Source: Betaproteobacteria bacterium
Lineage (GTDB): Bacteria > Pseudomonadota > Gammaproteobacteria > Burkholderiales > Casimicrobiaceae
Assembly (NCBI GenBank): GCA_029884335.1
Contig: JAOUIA010000010.1
Span: 1-64,000 of the forward strand
Direction: 5' to 3'
Length of the DNA stretch: 64,000 nt
Made by a program: the position numbers and the translations under genes. The first letter of the stretch is position 1. Every line of letters begins with the position of its first letter. Below the pieces are notes generated by a model, which was not told the DNA's origin, did not search any database, and saw only the letters and a list, made by a program, of their open reading frames with translations. Below, one piece after another: positions 54,049 through 63,306 of this stretch.

Positions 54049-55226
54049 GGCCGCAGGCGCCGCGCGCGCGCGAGCCACGCGACGGCGACGAGCACCACCG
54101 CGAGCACCGGCAGCGCGCCCAGATTCATCCGTTCCCAGCCGGCCGCCGACACCAGCGCGCCGGACGACAGCGACGAGATCGCCATCGTCGCGAAGATCGC
54201 GAAGTCGTTCGCCCCCTGCACCTTGGCCTTTTCGTGCGGCCCGTGCGACTCGCCGAGCAGGGCGGTGGCGCCGGTGTACATGAAGTTCCACCCCACGCCG
54301 AGCAAAGCCAGCGCCACGAGGAAGTGCGCAACGGAGTTTCCGGCCAGCGCCACGGCCACGCAGCCGCCGACCGTCAGCACGCCCGCGACGATGACGCGCA
54401 GCACGCCGAAGCGCGCGATGAGGTGGCCGGTGACGAACCCGGGCGCGTACATGCCGACGACGTGCCACTGGATGACCAGCGCGGCCTGCCCGTAGGGGTG
54501 CGAGCAGAAGCTCATCGCCAGCGGGGTGGCCACCATCAGCAGGTTCATGAGGCCGTACCCCAGCGCGCCGGCGAGCACCGCGACCACGAACGCGGGCTGC
54601 CGTGCGATGGCCGCGAGCGGCCGCGCGGAAGGGGAATCGTGCGGGATGACCGGCTTGGGCACGTGCACGCGCGACTGCACGGCGAGCGCGACCAGCGCAT
54701 AGGCGGCGAGCAGCAGGAACGAGCCCGCGAAGGGCGCCGCCGGAATCCAGTCGCGCGCGAGCACGGTCGACGCCGGACCGAGGAACCCGCCGACGATGCC
54801 CCCTGCGAGCACCAGCGATATCGCCTTCGGCCGATCCGCCGTCGTCGCGACCTCGGCGGCGGCAAAGCGGTACTGCAGCCCGATCGCGTTGTAGACGCCG
54901 ACGACCCCGGTCGCGAGGCAGAACAGCACGAAACTGCCCGCCAGCAGCGCGACGATCGCGAGCGCGCAGCCGGCCACGTTGATCATCGCCCCGGTCATGA
55001 AGCCGCGCCTGCGCCCCACGCGCGCCATCCACAGCGACGCGGGCATCGTGGCGAGCGCCGAGCCGATGACGTAGGTCGCCGCGCCGAACGTGGCGAGGGA
55101 CTTCTGCGGCGCGAGCTCGTAGCCGATCAGCGCGGTCATCGCGATCAGGCCGGCGCCGTTGGTGAGCAGCAGCGCCTGGCAGCAGGCGAGCAGCGCGATC
55201 GTGCGGTAGGAGGTTCGTTCGACCAT
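54036..55226 (-). CDS. MFS transporter, substrate unknown
   Basis: 396 residues from the ATG of [13 protein letters not shown]; the track start reads into repeat copy D and is rejected. Twelve membrane helices. The loop [17 protein letters not shown] after helix 2 is the conserved MFS loop. AFLV-rich helices and [29 protein letters not shown] (helix 10-11 loop) resemble MFS proteins annotated as YfmO/drug or sugar carriers. Its predicted promoter lies beyond repeat copy D, so the mRNA leader would contain that hairpin. Confidence 0.82.
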
Positions 55227-55234
55227 GGCCTGCA

Positions 55235-55320
55235 GCAAGTGGGGGCAGACTCGACTTTCCACGTCGAGCCTCCGGGAACGCGGCTGTCGTCGAAGGAAAG
55301 TCGAGTCGGACCCTGCTTTC
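55235..55320. repeat. GGGTCAGACTC-type palindromic repeat, copy D, between divergent genes
   Basis: Two 26-base arms (55235-55260 and 55295-55320) pair best over GGAAAGTCGAGTC / GACTCGACTTTCC; the outer parts diverge. It fills the gap between the MFS start and the divergent promoter. Confidence 0.8.
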
Positions 55321-55324
55321 TGCG

Positions 55325-55331
55325 ATTATAG
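55325..55331. promoter_or_regulatory. Bidirectional -10 sequence for the MFS and DUF924 genes
   Basis: ATTATAG: read on the minus strand it is TATAAT, a consensus -10 for the MFS gene. On the plus strand TTATAG lies 6 bases before the DUF924 ATG, which lacks a Shine-Dalgarno and would be leaderless. Neither direction has a convincing -35. Confidence 0.4.
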
Positions 55332-55337
55332 GCGGCC

Positions 55338-55904
55338 ATGGACACGCTGCCCCGCGAAATCCTCGACTTCTGGTTCGGCCCGCCGCCGCACGCCTCCCGC
55401 GCCGAGTGGTTCCGCAAGGACGAGCGCTTCGACGACGCGATCCGCGCGCGCTTCGGCGACGCGGTCGGCGTCGCGCTCGCCGGCGGCTTCGGCGAGTGGT
55501 GCGCCACGGCGCACGGCGCGCTCGCGCGCATCCTGCTGCTCGACCAGTTCACGCGCAACATCCACCGCGGCACGCCGCTCGCCTTCGCGGGCGACGAGCG
55601 CGCGCTCGCCACCGCGCAGGACGCCGTCGCCCGCGGCTTCGACCGCCAGCTCGACGCGTTCGAGCGGTGGTTCTGCTACCTGCCCTACGAGCACAGCGAG
55701 GACGCGGCCGTGCAGGAGCGGTCGCTGGAGCTGTTCGCCGCGCTCGCCGCCGAGACCGGCGAGCGCTCGTCGTACGAGTGGGCGGAGAAGCACGCGGCGA
55801 TCGTCCGCCGCTTCGGGCGCTATCCGCACCGCAACGCGGTCCTCGGCCGCGCGTCCACTCCCGAGGAGATCGAGTTCCTCGCGCAGCCGGGATCGTCCTT
55901 CTAG
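55338..55904 (+). CDS. DUF924 family protein
   Basis: 188 residues. Characteristic DUF924 segments: PREILDFWFGPP, EWFRKDERFDDAIRARFG, ARILLLDQFTRNIHRGTPLAFAGDERAL, WFCYLPYEHSEDAAVQERSLELF and GRYPHRNAVLGRASTPEEIEFL. Helical, TPR-like fold, cytosolic; function unknown. Confidence 0.92.
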   Translation: MDTLPREILDFWFGPPPHASRAEWFRKDERFDDAIRARFGDAVGVALAGGFGEWCATAHGALARILLLDQFTRNIHRGTPLAFAGDERALATAQDAVARGFDRQLDAFERWFCYLPYEHSEDAAVQERSLELFAALAAETGERSSYEWAEKHAAIVRRFGRYPHRNAVLGRASTPEEIEFLAQPGSSF

Positions 55905-55961
55905 ACGATGTCGTCGCGTCGGGGGTTGGTCCGCGTCAACACCGCGGGCGGGGCGCGTCGC

Positions 55962-55967
55962 TAGAAT
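55962..55967 (+). promoter_or_regulatory. -10 element placed for a leaderless antiporter mRNA
   Basis: TAGAAT ends 7 bases before the proposed ATG (55975) of the antiporter and there is no Shine-Dalgarno. A start of transcription at the ATG itself is therefore plausible. -35 region unclear. Confidence 0.35.
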
Positions 55968-55974
55968 GGCCGGC

Positions 55975-57591
55975 ATGCCCCTGGTCGAACTGGTGCTGCT
56001 GCTCCTCGCGGCCGTGGCGGTCGGCGGCACGCTGGTGCGGCTGACGCCCCTCTCGTTGCCGATACTGCTCGTGATCGTCGGCTTCGCCGCGTCGTTCCTG
56101 CCTGCATTCGAGGGGCTGCGCGTCGACCCCGAGCTCTTCCTGCTGCTCTTCGTTCCCCCGATACTTTTCGCCGACGCGTGGTCGCTGCCGCGCCGCGACT
56201 TCGTTCGCACGCTGCGCCCCGTGCTGCTGCTGGCGCTGGGCCTGGTCGCGCTGACGGTCGTGGCCATCGGCTACCTCATGCACTGGCTGGTGCCGGCGAT
56301 GCCGCTCGCCGTGGCGTTCACGCTGGGCGCGATCGTGTCGCCCACCGATGCGGTCGCGACCGTCGCCACGACGAGCGAGCTGCCGCTGCCGGCGCGCGTG
56401 GTGCAGATCGTCAACGCCGAGAGCCTGCTGAACGACGCGTCGGGCCTGGTCGCATTCAAGCTCGCCGTCGCCGCGGCGGCGACGGGGCTGTTCTCCTCGT
56501 CCGACATCGCGCGGCAGTTCCTGCTCCTCTCCGGCGGCGGCATCGCGATGGGCATCGCGGTCGAGTGGGCGTCGCGCAAGCTGCGCCGGAGGATGATCCG
56601 CCTCGAGGTCCCGGATCCGACCGTCATCACGCTGGTCACCGTGCTGACGCCCTACGTCGCGTACGTCACGGCCGAGTGGCTGGGCGTCTCGGGCATCCTT
56701 GCCGTCGTCGCCGCGGGGCTCTGGGCGAGCGCGCACGAGATCCCCGACATGACCGCGCAGCAGCGCATGCACGCGCGCGAGGTGTGGCGGATGATCGGCT
56801 TCGCGATGAACGGGCTCGTGTTCGTCCTGCTCGGCCTGGAGCTCAGGTCGATGGTCACCGGCGTGTCCCACTACGAGCCGGGGGCGCTCGCGCTGTACGC
56901 CGTCGCGCTGTGGGTGGCCCTCACCGCGTTGCGCCTCGCGTGGGTCTTCGCCTCGGCCTACCTGCGCTTCCGCCTGCGCTGGGGGTGGACGGGAAGCCGT
57001 CACGGGCCGGACCCCCGGCGCGTGTTCCTCGTCGGATGGGCGTCCGTGCGCGGATCGATCACGCTGGCCACCGCGCTGTCCGTGCCCGCCCTGACCGCCT
57101 CGGGCACCGCCTTCCCCGAGCGCGAACTCGTCGTGTTCCTCGCCGCCGCGACGATCATCCTCACGCTCTCGCTCAACGGCGTGCCGCTGCCGTTCCTGAT
57201 CCGCAGACTGGAGCTGACCGCCGACCCTTCCGAGGCGAGCGAGGAGCGCCACGCGCGCGTCGAGGCCGCGAAGGCCTCCGCGCAGGCCGTCGAGGCGGCC
57301 ATGCGCGAGCTGGCGCAACCGGAGGACAGGCTGTTCGCCACGCAGCTCCTGCGCGAGGCCGGCGGGCGGCTCGAGCTCTACGCCGGGGCGGAGCCGCAGG
57401 CGCGAATGCGCGCGCTGCGCTGGAGCGTGCGCAGGTCGCTGCGCATGACGGCGATCGAAGCCGAGCGCAGGCGGCTCCGCGAGCTGCGCGACGCCGACGA
57501 GATCAACGACGAGACGCTGCGCGCCATCGAGGAGGAACTCGACGAGCGCGAGCTCCTCGCCGGCGCCGCGATCGGAAGGCCGCGTGAGTAG
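55975..57591 (+). CDS. Na+/H+ antiporter, CPA1 family
   Basis: 538 residues from MPLVELVLLLLAAVAVGG; an in-frame ATG 9 bases earlier is possible. About twelve membrane helices to residue 410, with the ion-binding motif NAESLLNDASGLVAFKLAV (Asn-Asp pair) and the ARG-containing WASVRGSITLATALS helix. The C-terminal 130 residues are a cytoplasmic helical domain rich in Arg and Glu. Resembles bacterial YjcE/NhaP-type antiporters that exchange Na+ or K+ for H+. Its end overlaps nadD by 8 bases. Confidence 0.9.
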   Translation: MPLVELVLLLLAAVAVGGTLVRLTPLSLPILLVIVGFAASFLPAFEGLRVDPELFLLLFVPPILFADAWSLPRRDFVRTLRPVLLLALGLVALTVVAIGYLMHWLVPAMPLAVAFTLGAIVSPTDAVATVATTSELPLPARVVQIVNAESLLNDASGLVAFKLAVAAAATGLFSSSDIARQFLLLSGGGIAMGIAVEWASRKLRRRMIRLEVPDPTVITLVTVLTPYVAYVTAEWLGVSGILAVVAAGLWASAHEIPDMTAQQRMHAREVWRMIGFAMNGLVFVLLGLELRSMVTGVSHYEPGALALYAVALWVALTALRLAWVFASAYLRFRLRWGWTGSRHGPDPRRVFLVGWASVRGSITLATALSVPALTASGTAFPERELVVFLAAATIILTLSLNGVPLPFLIRRLELTADPSEASEERHARVEAAKASAQAVEAAMRELAQPEDRLFATQLLREAGGRLELYAGAEPQARMRALRWSVRRSLRMTAIEAERRRLRELRDADEINDETLRAIEEELDERELLAGAAIGRPRE

Positions 57592-58255
57592 CGCGCTCGG
57601 GCTGCTGGGCGGCACGTTCGACCCGGTCCACTACGGGCACCTGCGCGCCGCGGACGCCGCGCGCCGCGCGCTGCATCTTGCGGAGGTCCGGCTCCTCCCC
57701 GCCGGCGATCCGCCGCACCGCGCGGCGCCCGTCGCGACCGCGGCGCACCGGGTTGCGATGCTCGAGCTCGCGCTCGCGGAGTTCCCCGGCCTCGCCCTCG
57801 ACACGCGCGAGATCGCGCGTCCCGGCAAGAGCTACACGGTGATCACCCTCGGGGAGCTGCGAGCGGAGGCGCCGCTGCGGCCGTTGGCGCTGATCGTTGG
57901 CGCCGACGCCTTCGCCGGCCTGCCGACCTGGCACCGCTGGACGGAGATCTTCGACCTCGCGCACGTGGTCGTCGTCACGCGCCCCGACGCTCCGCTGCCG
58001 GCCATGCCCGACGGCCCGCTGGCAGAACACTGGGCGCAGCGCCTGCAGCGCGATCCCGCGGCGCTTGAATCGCGCCTGGCCGGCGCCATCTTCGTGCTGC
58101 CCGTCCCGCCGCAGCCCGTCTCCGCGACAGCGATCCGCCGTGCGCTCGCCGCGGGCGCGTCGGGCGTGGAGGCGGTCCGCGGCATGGTTCCGCCCGCCGT
58201 TTTGGCCTATATTGACCGCAACCAGCTCTACCGCTCACGACCGGATGCGACTTAA
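57584..58255 (+). CDS. nadD: Nicotinate-nucleotide adenylyltransferase
   Basis: 223 residues from a GTG inside the antiporter end. Makes deamido-NAD from nicotinate mononucleotide. Nucleotidyltransferase motif GLLGGTFDPVHYGHLRAADAA, GADAFAGLPTWHRWTEI, and the C-terminal SATAIRRALAAG (equivalent of ISSTxIR). First of nadD-rsfS-rlmH-maf-rng. Confidence 0.95.
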   Translation: MSSALGLLGGTFDPVHYGHLRAADAARRALHLAEVRLLPAGDPPHRAAPVATAAHRVAMLELALAEFPGLALDTREIARPGKSYTVITLGELRAEAPLRPLALIVGADAFAGLPTWHRWTEIFDLAHVVVVTRPDAPLPAMPDGPLAEHWAQRLQRDPAALESRLAGAIFVLPVPPQPVSATAIRRALAAGASGVEAVRGMVPPAVLAYIDRNQLYRSRPDAT

Positions 58256-58595
58256 GCTGCAGAGAATCGCCGTCGCGGCGCTCGAGGACGTCAAGGCCCG
58301 CGACATCGCCGTCTTCGACGTCCGCAAGCTCACCAGCCTCTACGACTCGCTCGTCATCGCCAGCGCCGACAGCGCCCGGCAGGCCAAGGCGCTCGCGGCG
58401 CACGTCCGCGACAAGCTGAAGGAGGCGGGCGCCGACATCGTCGGCATGGAGGGCGAAGACGGCGGCGAGTGGGTGCTGGTCGATGCCGGCGACATCGTGG
58501 TCCACGTCATGCAGCCGGCCGTGCGCGCCTACTACAACCTCGAGGAGCTGTGGTCGCCGCCGAAGGCGAAGCGCGGCCGGGCGGCGGCGGCCTGA
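58245..58595 (+). CDS. rsfS: Ribosome silencing factor
   Basis: 116 residues from the ATG of MRLKLQRIAVAALEDVKARDI, overlapping the nadD stop by 11 bases; the ORF-track start is in nadD. The RsfS core is YDSLVIASADSARQAKALAAHVRDKLKEAG and EGEDGGEWVLVDAGDIVVHVMQPAVRAYYNLEELW. Binds L14 on the large subunit and blocks subunit joining in starvation. Confidence 0.95.
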   Translation: MRLKLQRIAVAALEDVKARDIAVFDVRKLTSLYDSLVIASADSARQAKALAAHVRDKLKEAGADIVGMEGEDGGEWVLVDAGDIVVHVMQPAVRAYYNLEELWSPPKAKRGRAAAA

Positions 58596-58611
58596 TCGCC
58601 GGAAGCGCCCC

Positions 58612-59079
58612 GTGCGCCTGACGATCGTCGCGCTGGGGCACCGGATGCCCGCCTGGGTCGACGCGGCGGTCGCCGACTACGCGAAGCGGCTGCCGCGCGA
58701 GTGGAGCTTCGCGATCCGCGAGCTCAAGCCGGCCCCCCGCGACCGCGGGCGCAGCGTGCCGCAGGTGCTCGCCGCCGAGGCCGAGGCCGTGCTGCACGCG
58801 GCGCGCGGCGCGGCGCTGGTCGCCTGCGACGAGCGCGGCGCGGCGTGGACCACCCGGCAGCTCGCCGACCGGCTCGCGAAGTGGCGCGACGAGGACGCCG
58901 ACGTGGCATTTGCGATCGGCAGCGCCGACGGGCTCGCCCCGGAGGTCAAGGCGGCCGCGAAGGCGCAGGTTGCGCTCTCGGCGATGACGCTTCCGCACGG
59001 CCTGGTCCGGGTGCTGCTGACCGAGCAGTTGTACCGGGCCCACAGCCTGCTGTCCGGACACCCGTATCATCGGGAGTGA
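58612..59079 (+). CDS. rlmH: 23S rRNA pseudouridine-1915 N3-methyltransferase
   Basis: 155 residues, exactly the E. coli length, from a GTG with GGAAG upstream. SPOUT-fold methyltransferase: VRLTIVALGHRMPAWVDAAVADYAKRLP, FAIGSADGLAPEV for SAM binding, LSAMTLPHGLVRVLLTEQLYRAHSLLSGHPYHRE at the C-terminus. Confidence 0.96.
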   Translation: MRLTIVALGHRMPAWVDAAVADYAKRLPREWSFAIRELKPAPRDRGRSVPQVLAAEAEAVLHAARGAALVACDERGAAWTTRQLADRLAKWRDEDADVAFAIGSADGLAPEVKAAAKAQVALSAMTLPHGLVRVLLTEQLYRAHSLLSGHPYHRE

Positions 59080-59104
59080 CGGGATTGCCAGAGGGGGGAC
59101 TCGC

Positions 59105-59707
59105 GTGATCTATCTCGCGTCGAAGAGCCCGCGCCGCCGCGAGCTGTTGCGGCAGCTCGGCGTGCCTTTCGAGGAGCTGCACCTGCGCGAGTCGCCCAGC
59201 CGCCCGCGCGACGTGCTCGAGGAGGCGGAGGACGGCGAGCCGCCGGCGCACTACGTCGAGCGCATCGCCCGCACGAAGGCGAGTGTCGGCTGGAAGCGCA
59301 TGGAGCAGCGCCTCCTGACGAGCCGGCCGGTGCTCGGCGCGGACACCGAGGTGGTGCTCGACGGCGAAGTGCTCGGCAAGCCGAGCGACGCCGCGCACGC
59401 GGCGGCGATGCTCGCCCGGCTGTCCGGCCGCACGCACGAGGTGCTGACCGGCGTCGCGCTGCGCTCGGGCGAGGACGTCGCGTTCGCCCTCTCGGTGTCG
59501 CGCGTGACGCTGCGCAAGCTCGCCGCCGGCGAGATCGAGCGCTACGTCGCCACCGGCGAGCCGCTCGACAAGGCGGGCGCCTACGCGATCCAGGGACGCG
59601 CCGCGGCTTTCGTCGCGCACCTCGAGGGCAGCTACTCGGGCGTGATGGGCCTGCCGCTGTTCGAGACCGCAGAGCTGCTCGCGAAGGCGGGGATCCCCGC
59701 CCTGTAG
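59105..59707 (+). CDS. maf: Maf-like nucleoside triphosphate pyrophosphatase (YhdE-type)
   Basis: 200 residues from a GTG (VIYLASKSPRRRELLRQLGVPFEEL). Catalytic residues in LGADTEVVLDGEVLGKPSD and AYAIQGRAAAFV. Maf proteins remove non-canonical or excess dTTP/UTP and may act in septum control. Its position directly before rng matches the yhdE-rng pair of E. coli, which favours the YhdE (dTTP/UTP) subclass over YceF. Confidence 0.93.
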   Translation: MIYLASKSPRRRELLRQLGVPFEELHLRESPSRPRDVLEEAEDGEPPAHYVERIARTKASVGWKRMEQRLLTSRPVLGADTEVVLDGEVLGKPSDAAHAAAMLARLSGRTHEVLTGVALRSGEDVAFALSVSRVTLRKLAAGEIERYVATGEPLDKAGAYAIQGRAAAFVAHLEGSYSGVMGLPLFETAELLAKAGIPAL

Positions 59708-59722
59708 GACAATCGGCATCGG

Positions 59723-59767
59723 AGTGCCGTTTGCAGCGCCGGCCGCGGCGACGCTGCAAACGGCACT
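59723..59767. repeat. Perfect 16-bp inverted repeat between maf and rng
   Basis: AGTGCCGTTTGCAGCG and CGCTGCAAACGGCACT pair perfectly around a 13-base GC-rich loop. It begins 16 bases after the maf stop and ends 31 bases before the rng ATG. No T-run follows, so it is not an ordinary terminator; an RNA structure in the rng leader or a processing site is possible. Confidence 0.75.
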
Positions 59768-59798
59768 TCGACCTTGACATCCCGACGCCGCCCGCCCG

Positions 59799-61256
<1,458 letters not shown>

Positions 61257-61270
61257 CGCCCCTCCCGACC

Positions 61271-62260
61271 ATGGGCAGGTGGACGCGGATCAGCGAGTGG
61301 CTCGAAAAGCGCTTCGCCCGGCCGGCGCAGGCGCTCGGCTGGACCGAGGGGCGGGCGTTCGCCTGGCGCGGGCTGATCGGATTCCGACCCTGGGTCTTTC
61401 CCCGCCGCCGCTTTCGGCTCTACGTCCCCGGAAGCTGGAACAGGTCGGCGGCAGCGCCGCTCCTCGTCCTCGTCCACGGCTGCCGGCAAACGCCCGAGGA
61501 GTTCGCCCGCGGCACGCGCATCGAGGCCGCGGCCGAGCGAGCCGGCCTGCTGGTGCTGATGCCCGACCAAAAGGACTCGGCGAATCCCTACCGGTGCTGG
61601 AACTGGTTCGACCGCCGCACGGCCGCGGGAAAGGGCGAGGCGGCCATCGTCGCAGCGATGATCCGCAAGGTCGCGCGCCGCTTCGGCGCCGACCGCTCGC
61701 GCATCACCGTCGCCGGGATGTCGTCGGGCGCCGCGCTCTCCGCCGTGCTCGGCGTGCGCTTCCCGCAGCTGGTGCGCGGGGTGTTCACGCACTCGGGGCT
61801 CGCCTGCGGCGCGGCGGCGTCCGCGTTCACCGCGCTCACGGTCATGCGGCGCGGCCCCGAGGCCGACGTTGCAGCGATCGCCCGCGAAGCGCGGGGGACA
61901 GCGGACGGCGATGTCCGCGTGGCGCTCACCGTCGTCCACGGCGGCGACGACGACGTCGTCGCCCGCCTCAATGCCGAAGCGCTGGCGCGGCAGTACCTCG
62001 CGCTCAACGACGTCGGCGTGCCGCCGGGCGCGAACTCCACGTTGCCGGAGCCGCAGCGCACGCGGCGCGACGCAGGCGCCCCGCACGCGGTGCGCACTCG
62101 CGAGTGGGACCGCGACGGCCGTGCGGTCGTCCGCGTGGTCGACGTCGCCGGCCTCGGCCACGCCTGGAGCGGCGGCGACGCGGCGCTGCCGTTCAACGAC
62201 GCCGCGCCGCCGGACGCGACCGCGATGCTCGTGGCGATGGCCGTCGGTGCCGCGCAGTAA
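61271..62260 (+). CDS. Esterase of the PHB-depolymerase/feruloyl-esterase family
   Basis: 329 residues. Alpha/beta hydrolase with FRLYVPGSWNRSAAAPLLVLVHGCRQTPEEFA, the nucleophile elbow VAGMSSGAALSAVLG, VVHGGDDDVV (acid region) and GLGHAWSGGD (His). Matches the PHB_depo_esterase domain group, whose members cleave polyhydroxyalkanoate or aromatic esters. No clear signal peptide, so cytosolic or membrane-associated action on polymer granules or aromatic esters is likely. Substrate not determined. Confidence 0.85.
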   Translation: MGRWTRISEWLEKRFARPAQALGWTEGRAFAWRGLIGFRPWVFPRRRFRLYVPGSWNRSAAAPLLVLVHGCRQTPEEFARGTRIEAAAERAGLLVLMPDQKDSANPYRCWNWFDRRTAAGKGEAAIVAAMIRKVARRFGADRSRITVAGMSSGAALSAVLGVRFPQLVRGVFTHSGLACGAAASAFTALTVMRRGPEADVAAIAREARGTADGDVRVALTVVHGGDDDVVARLNAEALARQYLALNDVGVPPGANSTLPEPQRTRRDAGAPHAVRTREWDRDGRAVVRVVDVAGLGHAWSGGDAALPFNDAAPPDATAMLVAMAVGAAQ

Positions 62261-62290
62261 CATGCCGGCTCAACCGGAGGGATGCGCGAA

Positions 62291-62671
62291 ATGGCCATCA
62301 GCGGCATGAACCACTTCACCGTGCTCACCGACGACGTCGAGCGCACCGTCGACTTCTACGGCGCGACGATCGGCCTCGTCCCCGGCGCGCGTCCCGACCT
62401 CGGGTTCCCTGGCGCGTGGCTGTACGCAGGCGGGCAGGCCGTGCTGCACGTCGTCGGCGGCAAGCCGAAGGAGCAGCTCAAGCCCGGCGTCATCGATCAC
62501 ATGGCGTTCTCCGCCACCGGGCTCGCCGAAACGCTCGCGCGCCTCGATCGGCTGGGCGTGAAGTTCGCCCACCGCCGCCAGGCGGGCGCGGGCACCTGGC
62601 AGGTGTTCTTCTTCGACCCCAACGGCGCGCGCGTCGAGCTCGACTTCGACGCCGCCGAGAGCCCGGCGTGA
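62291..62671 (+). CDS. VOC-family protein (glyoxalase/dioxygenase fold)
   Basis: 126 residues from ATG 62291 (GGAGG 10 bases upstream); an ATG at 62282 is only 1 base from that site. Vicinal-oxygen-chelate fold: ISGMNHFTVLTDDVERTVDFYGATIGLVPG, IDHMAFSATGLAETLARLD, and FFFDPNGARVELDFD. The metal-ligand positions His (MNHFTV), His (IDHMAF) and Glu (RVELDF) are retained, so it probably binds a divalent metal. Activity unknown. Overlaps the next gene. Confidence 0.88.
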   Translation: MAISGMNHFTVLTDDVERTVDFYGATIGLVPGARPDLGFPGAWLYAGGQAVLHVVGGKPKEQLKPGVIDHMAFSATGLAETLARLDRLGVKFAHRRQAGAGTWQVFFFDPNGARVELDFDAAESPA

Positions 62672-63306
62672 AGCTCGCCGAGCCCGACCACCTCGTCTTT
62701 GCCGCGACCACGCTCGCGCAGGGCATCGACTGGGTCGCCGACCTGACCGGCGCGGTCGCGCAGCCGGGCGGCAAGCACGTCGCGATGGGCACGCACAACG
62801 CGCTGCTCAGGCTCGGCGAGCGCGTGTACCTCGAGATCATCGCGATCGATCCCGAGGGGGCCAGGCCCGCGCGGCAGCGCTGGTTCGACCTCGACGACGG
62901 CGACCTGCGCGCCGACCTGCTCGACGCGCCCCGGCTCATCCACTGGGTCGCGCGCACGCGCGATCTCGATCGCGCCGTCGCCGAGGCGGGCTATGACCCG
63001 GGGCCGATCCTGCCGTTCGAGCGCGGTCCCTACCGCTGGCGCATCACCGTGCCCGACGACGGCTCGCGCCCGGGGCGCGGCGTGCTGCCCACGCTCATCC
63101 AATGGGACGTGCCCCAGCATCCCACCGACGCGCTGCCTGACAGCGGCATTGTGCTCGAGCAGCTTGCCGCGTCGCATCCCGACGCGAACCCGGTCCGCCG
63201 CTCGCTCGCGCGCCTCGGGCTCGAGGCGGCCATTCACGTCACCTACGATCGCGTGACGCGGCTGGCAGCGATGCTGCGCACGCCGCGCGGGCTGATTGCA
63301 CTCTAG
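62668..63306 (+). CDS. Glyoxalase-like domain protein
   Basis: 212 residues from a GTG overlapping the previous stop (GTGA). KLAEPDHLVFAATTLAQGIDWVADLTGAVAQPGGKHVAMGTHNALLRLG and YLEIIAIDPE resemble the Glyoxalase_3 group (PF13468), with His in DHLVFA and Glu in YLEIIA. Together with the VOC gene it forms a two-gene unit. Function unknown. Its TAG stop is shared with the convergent gene through the palindrome CTAG. Confidence 0.83.
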   Translation: MKLAEPDHLVFAATTLAQGIDWVADLTGAVAQPGGKHVAMGTHNALLRLGERVYLEIIAIDPEGARPARQRWFDLDDGDLRADLLDAPRLIHWVARTRDLDRAVAEAGYDPGPILPFERGPYRWRITVPDDGSRPGRGVLPTLIQWDVPQHPTDALPDSGIVLEQLAASHPDANPVRRSLARLGLEAAIHVTYDRVTRLAAMLRTPRGLIAL

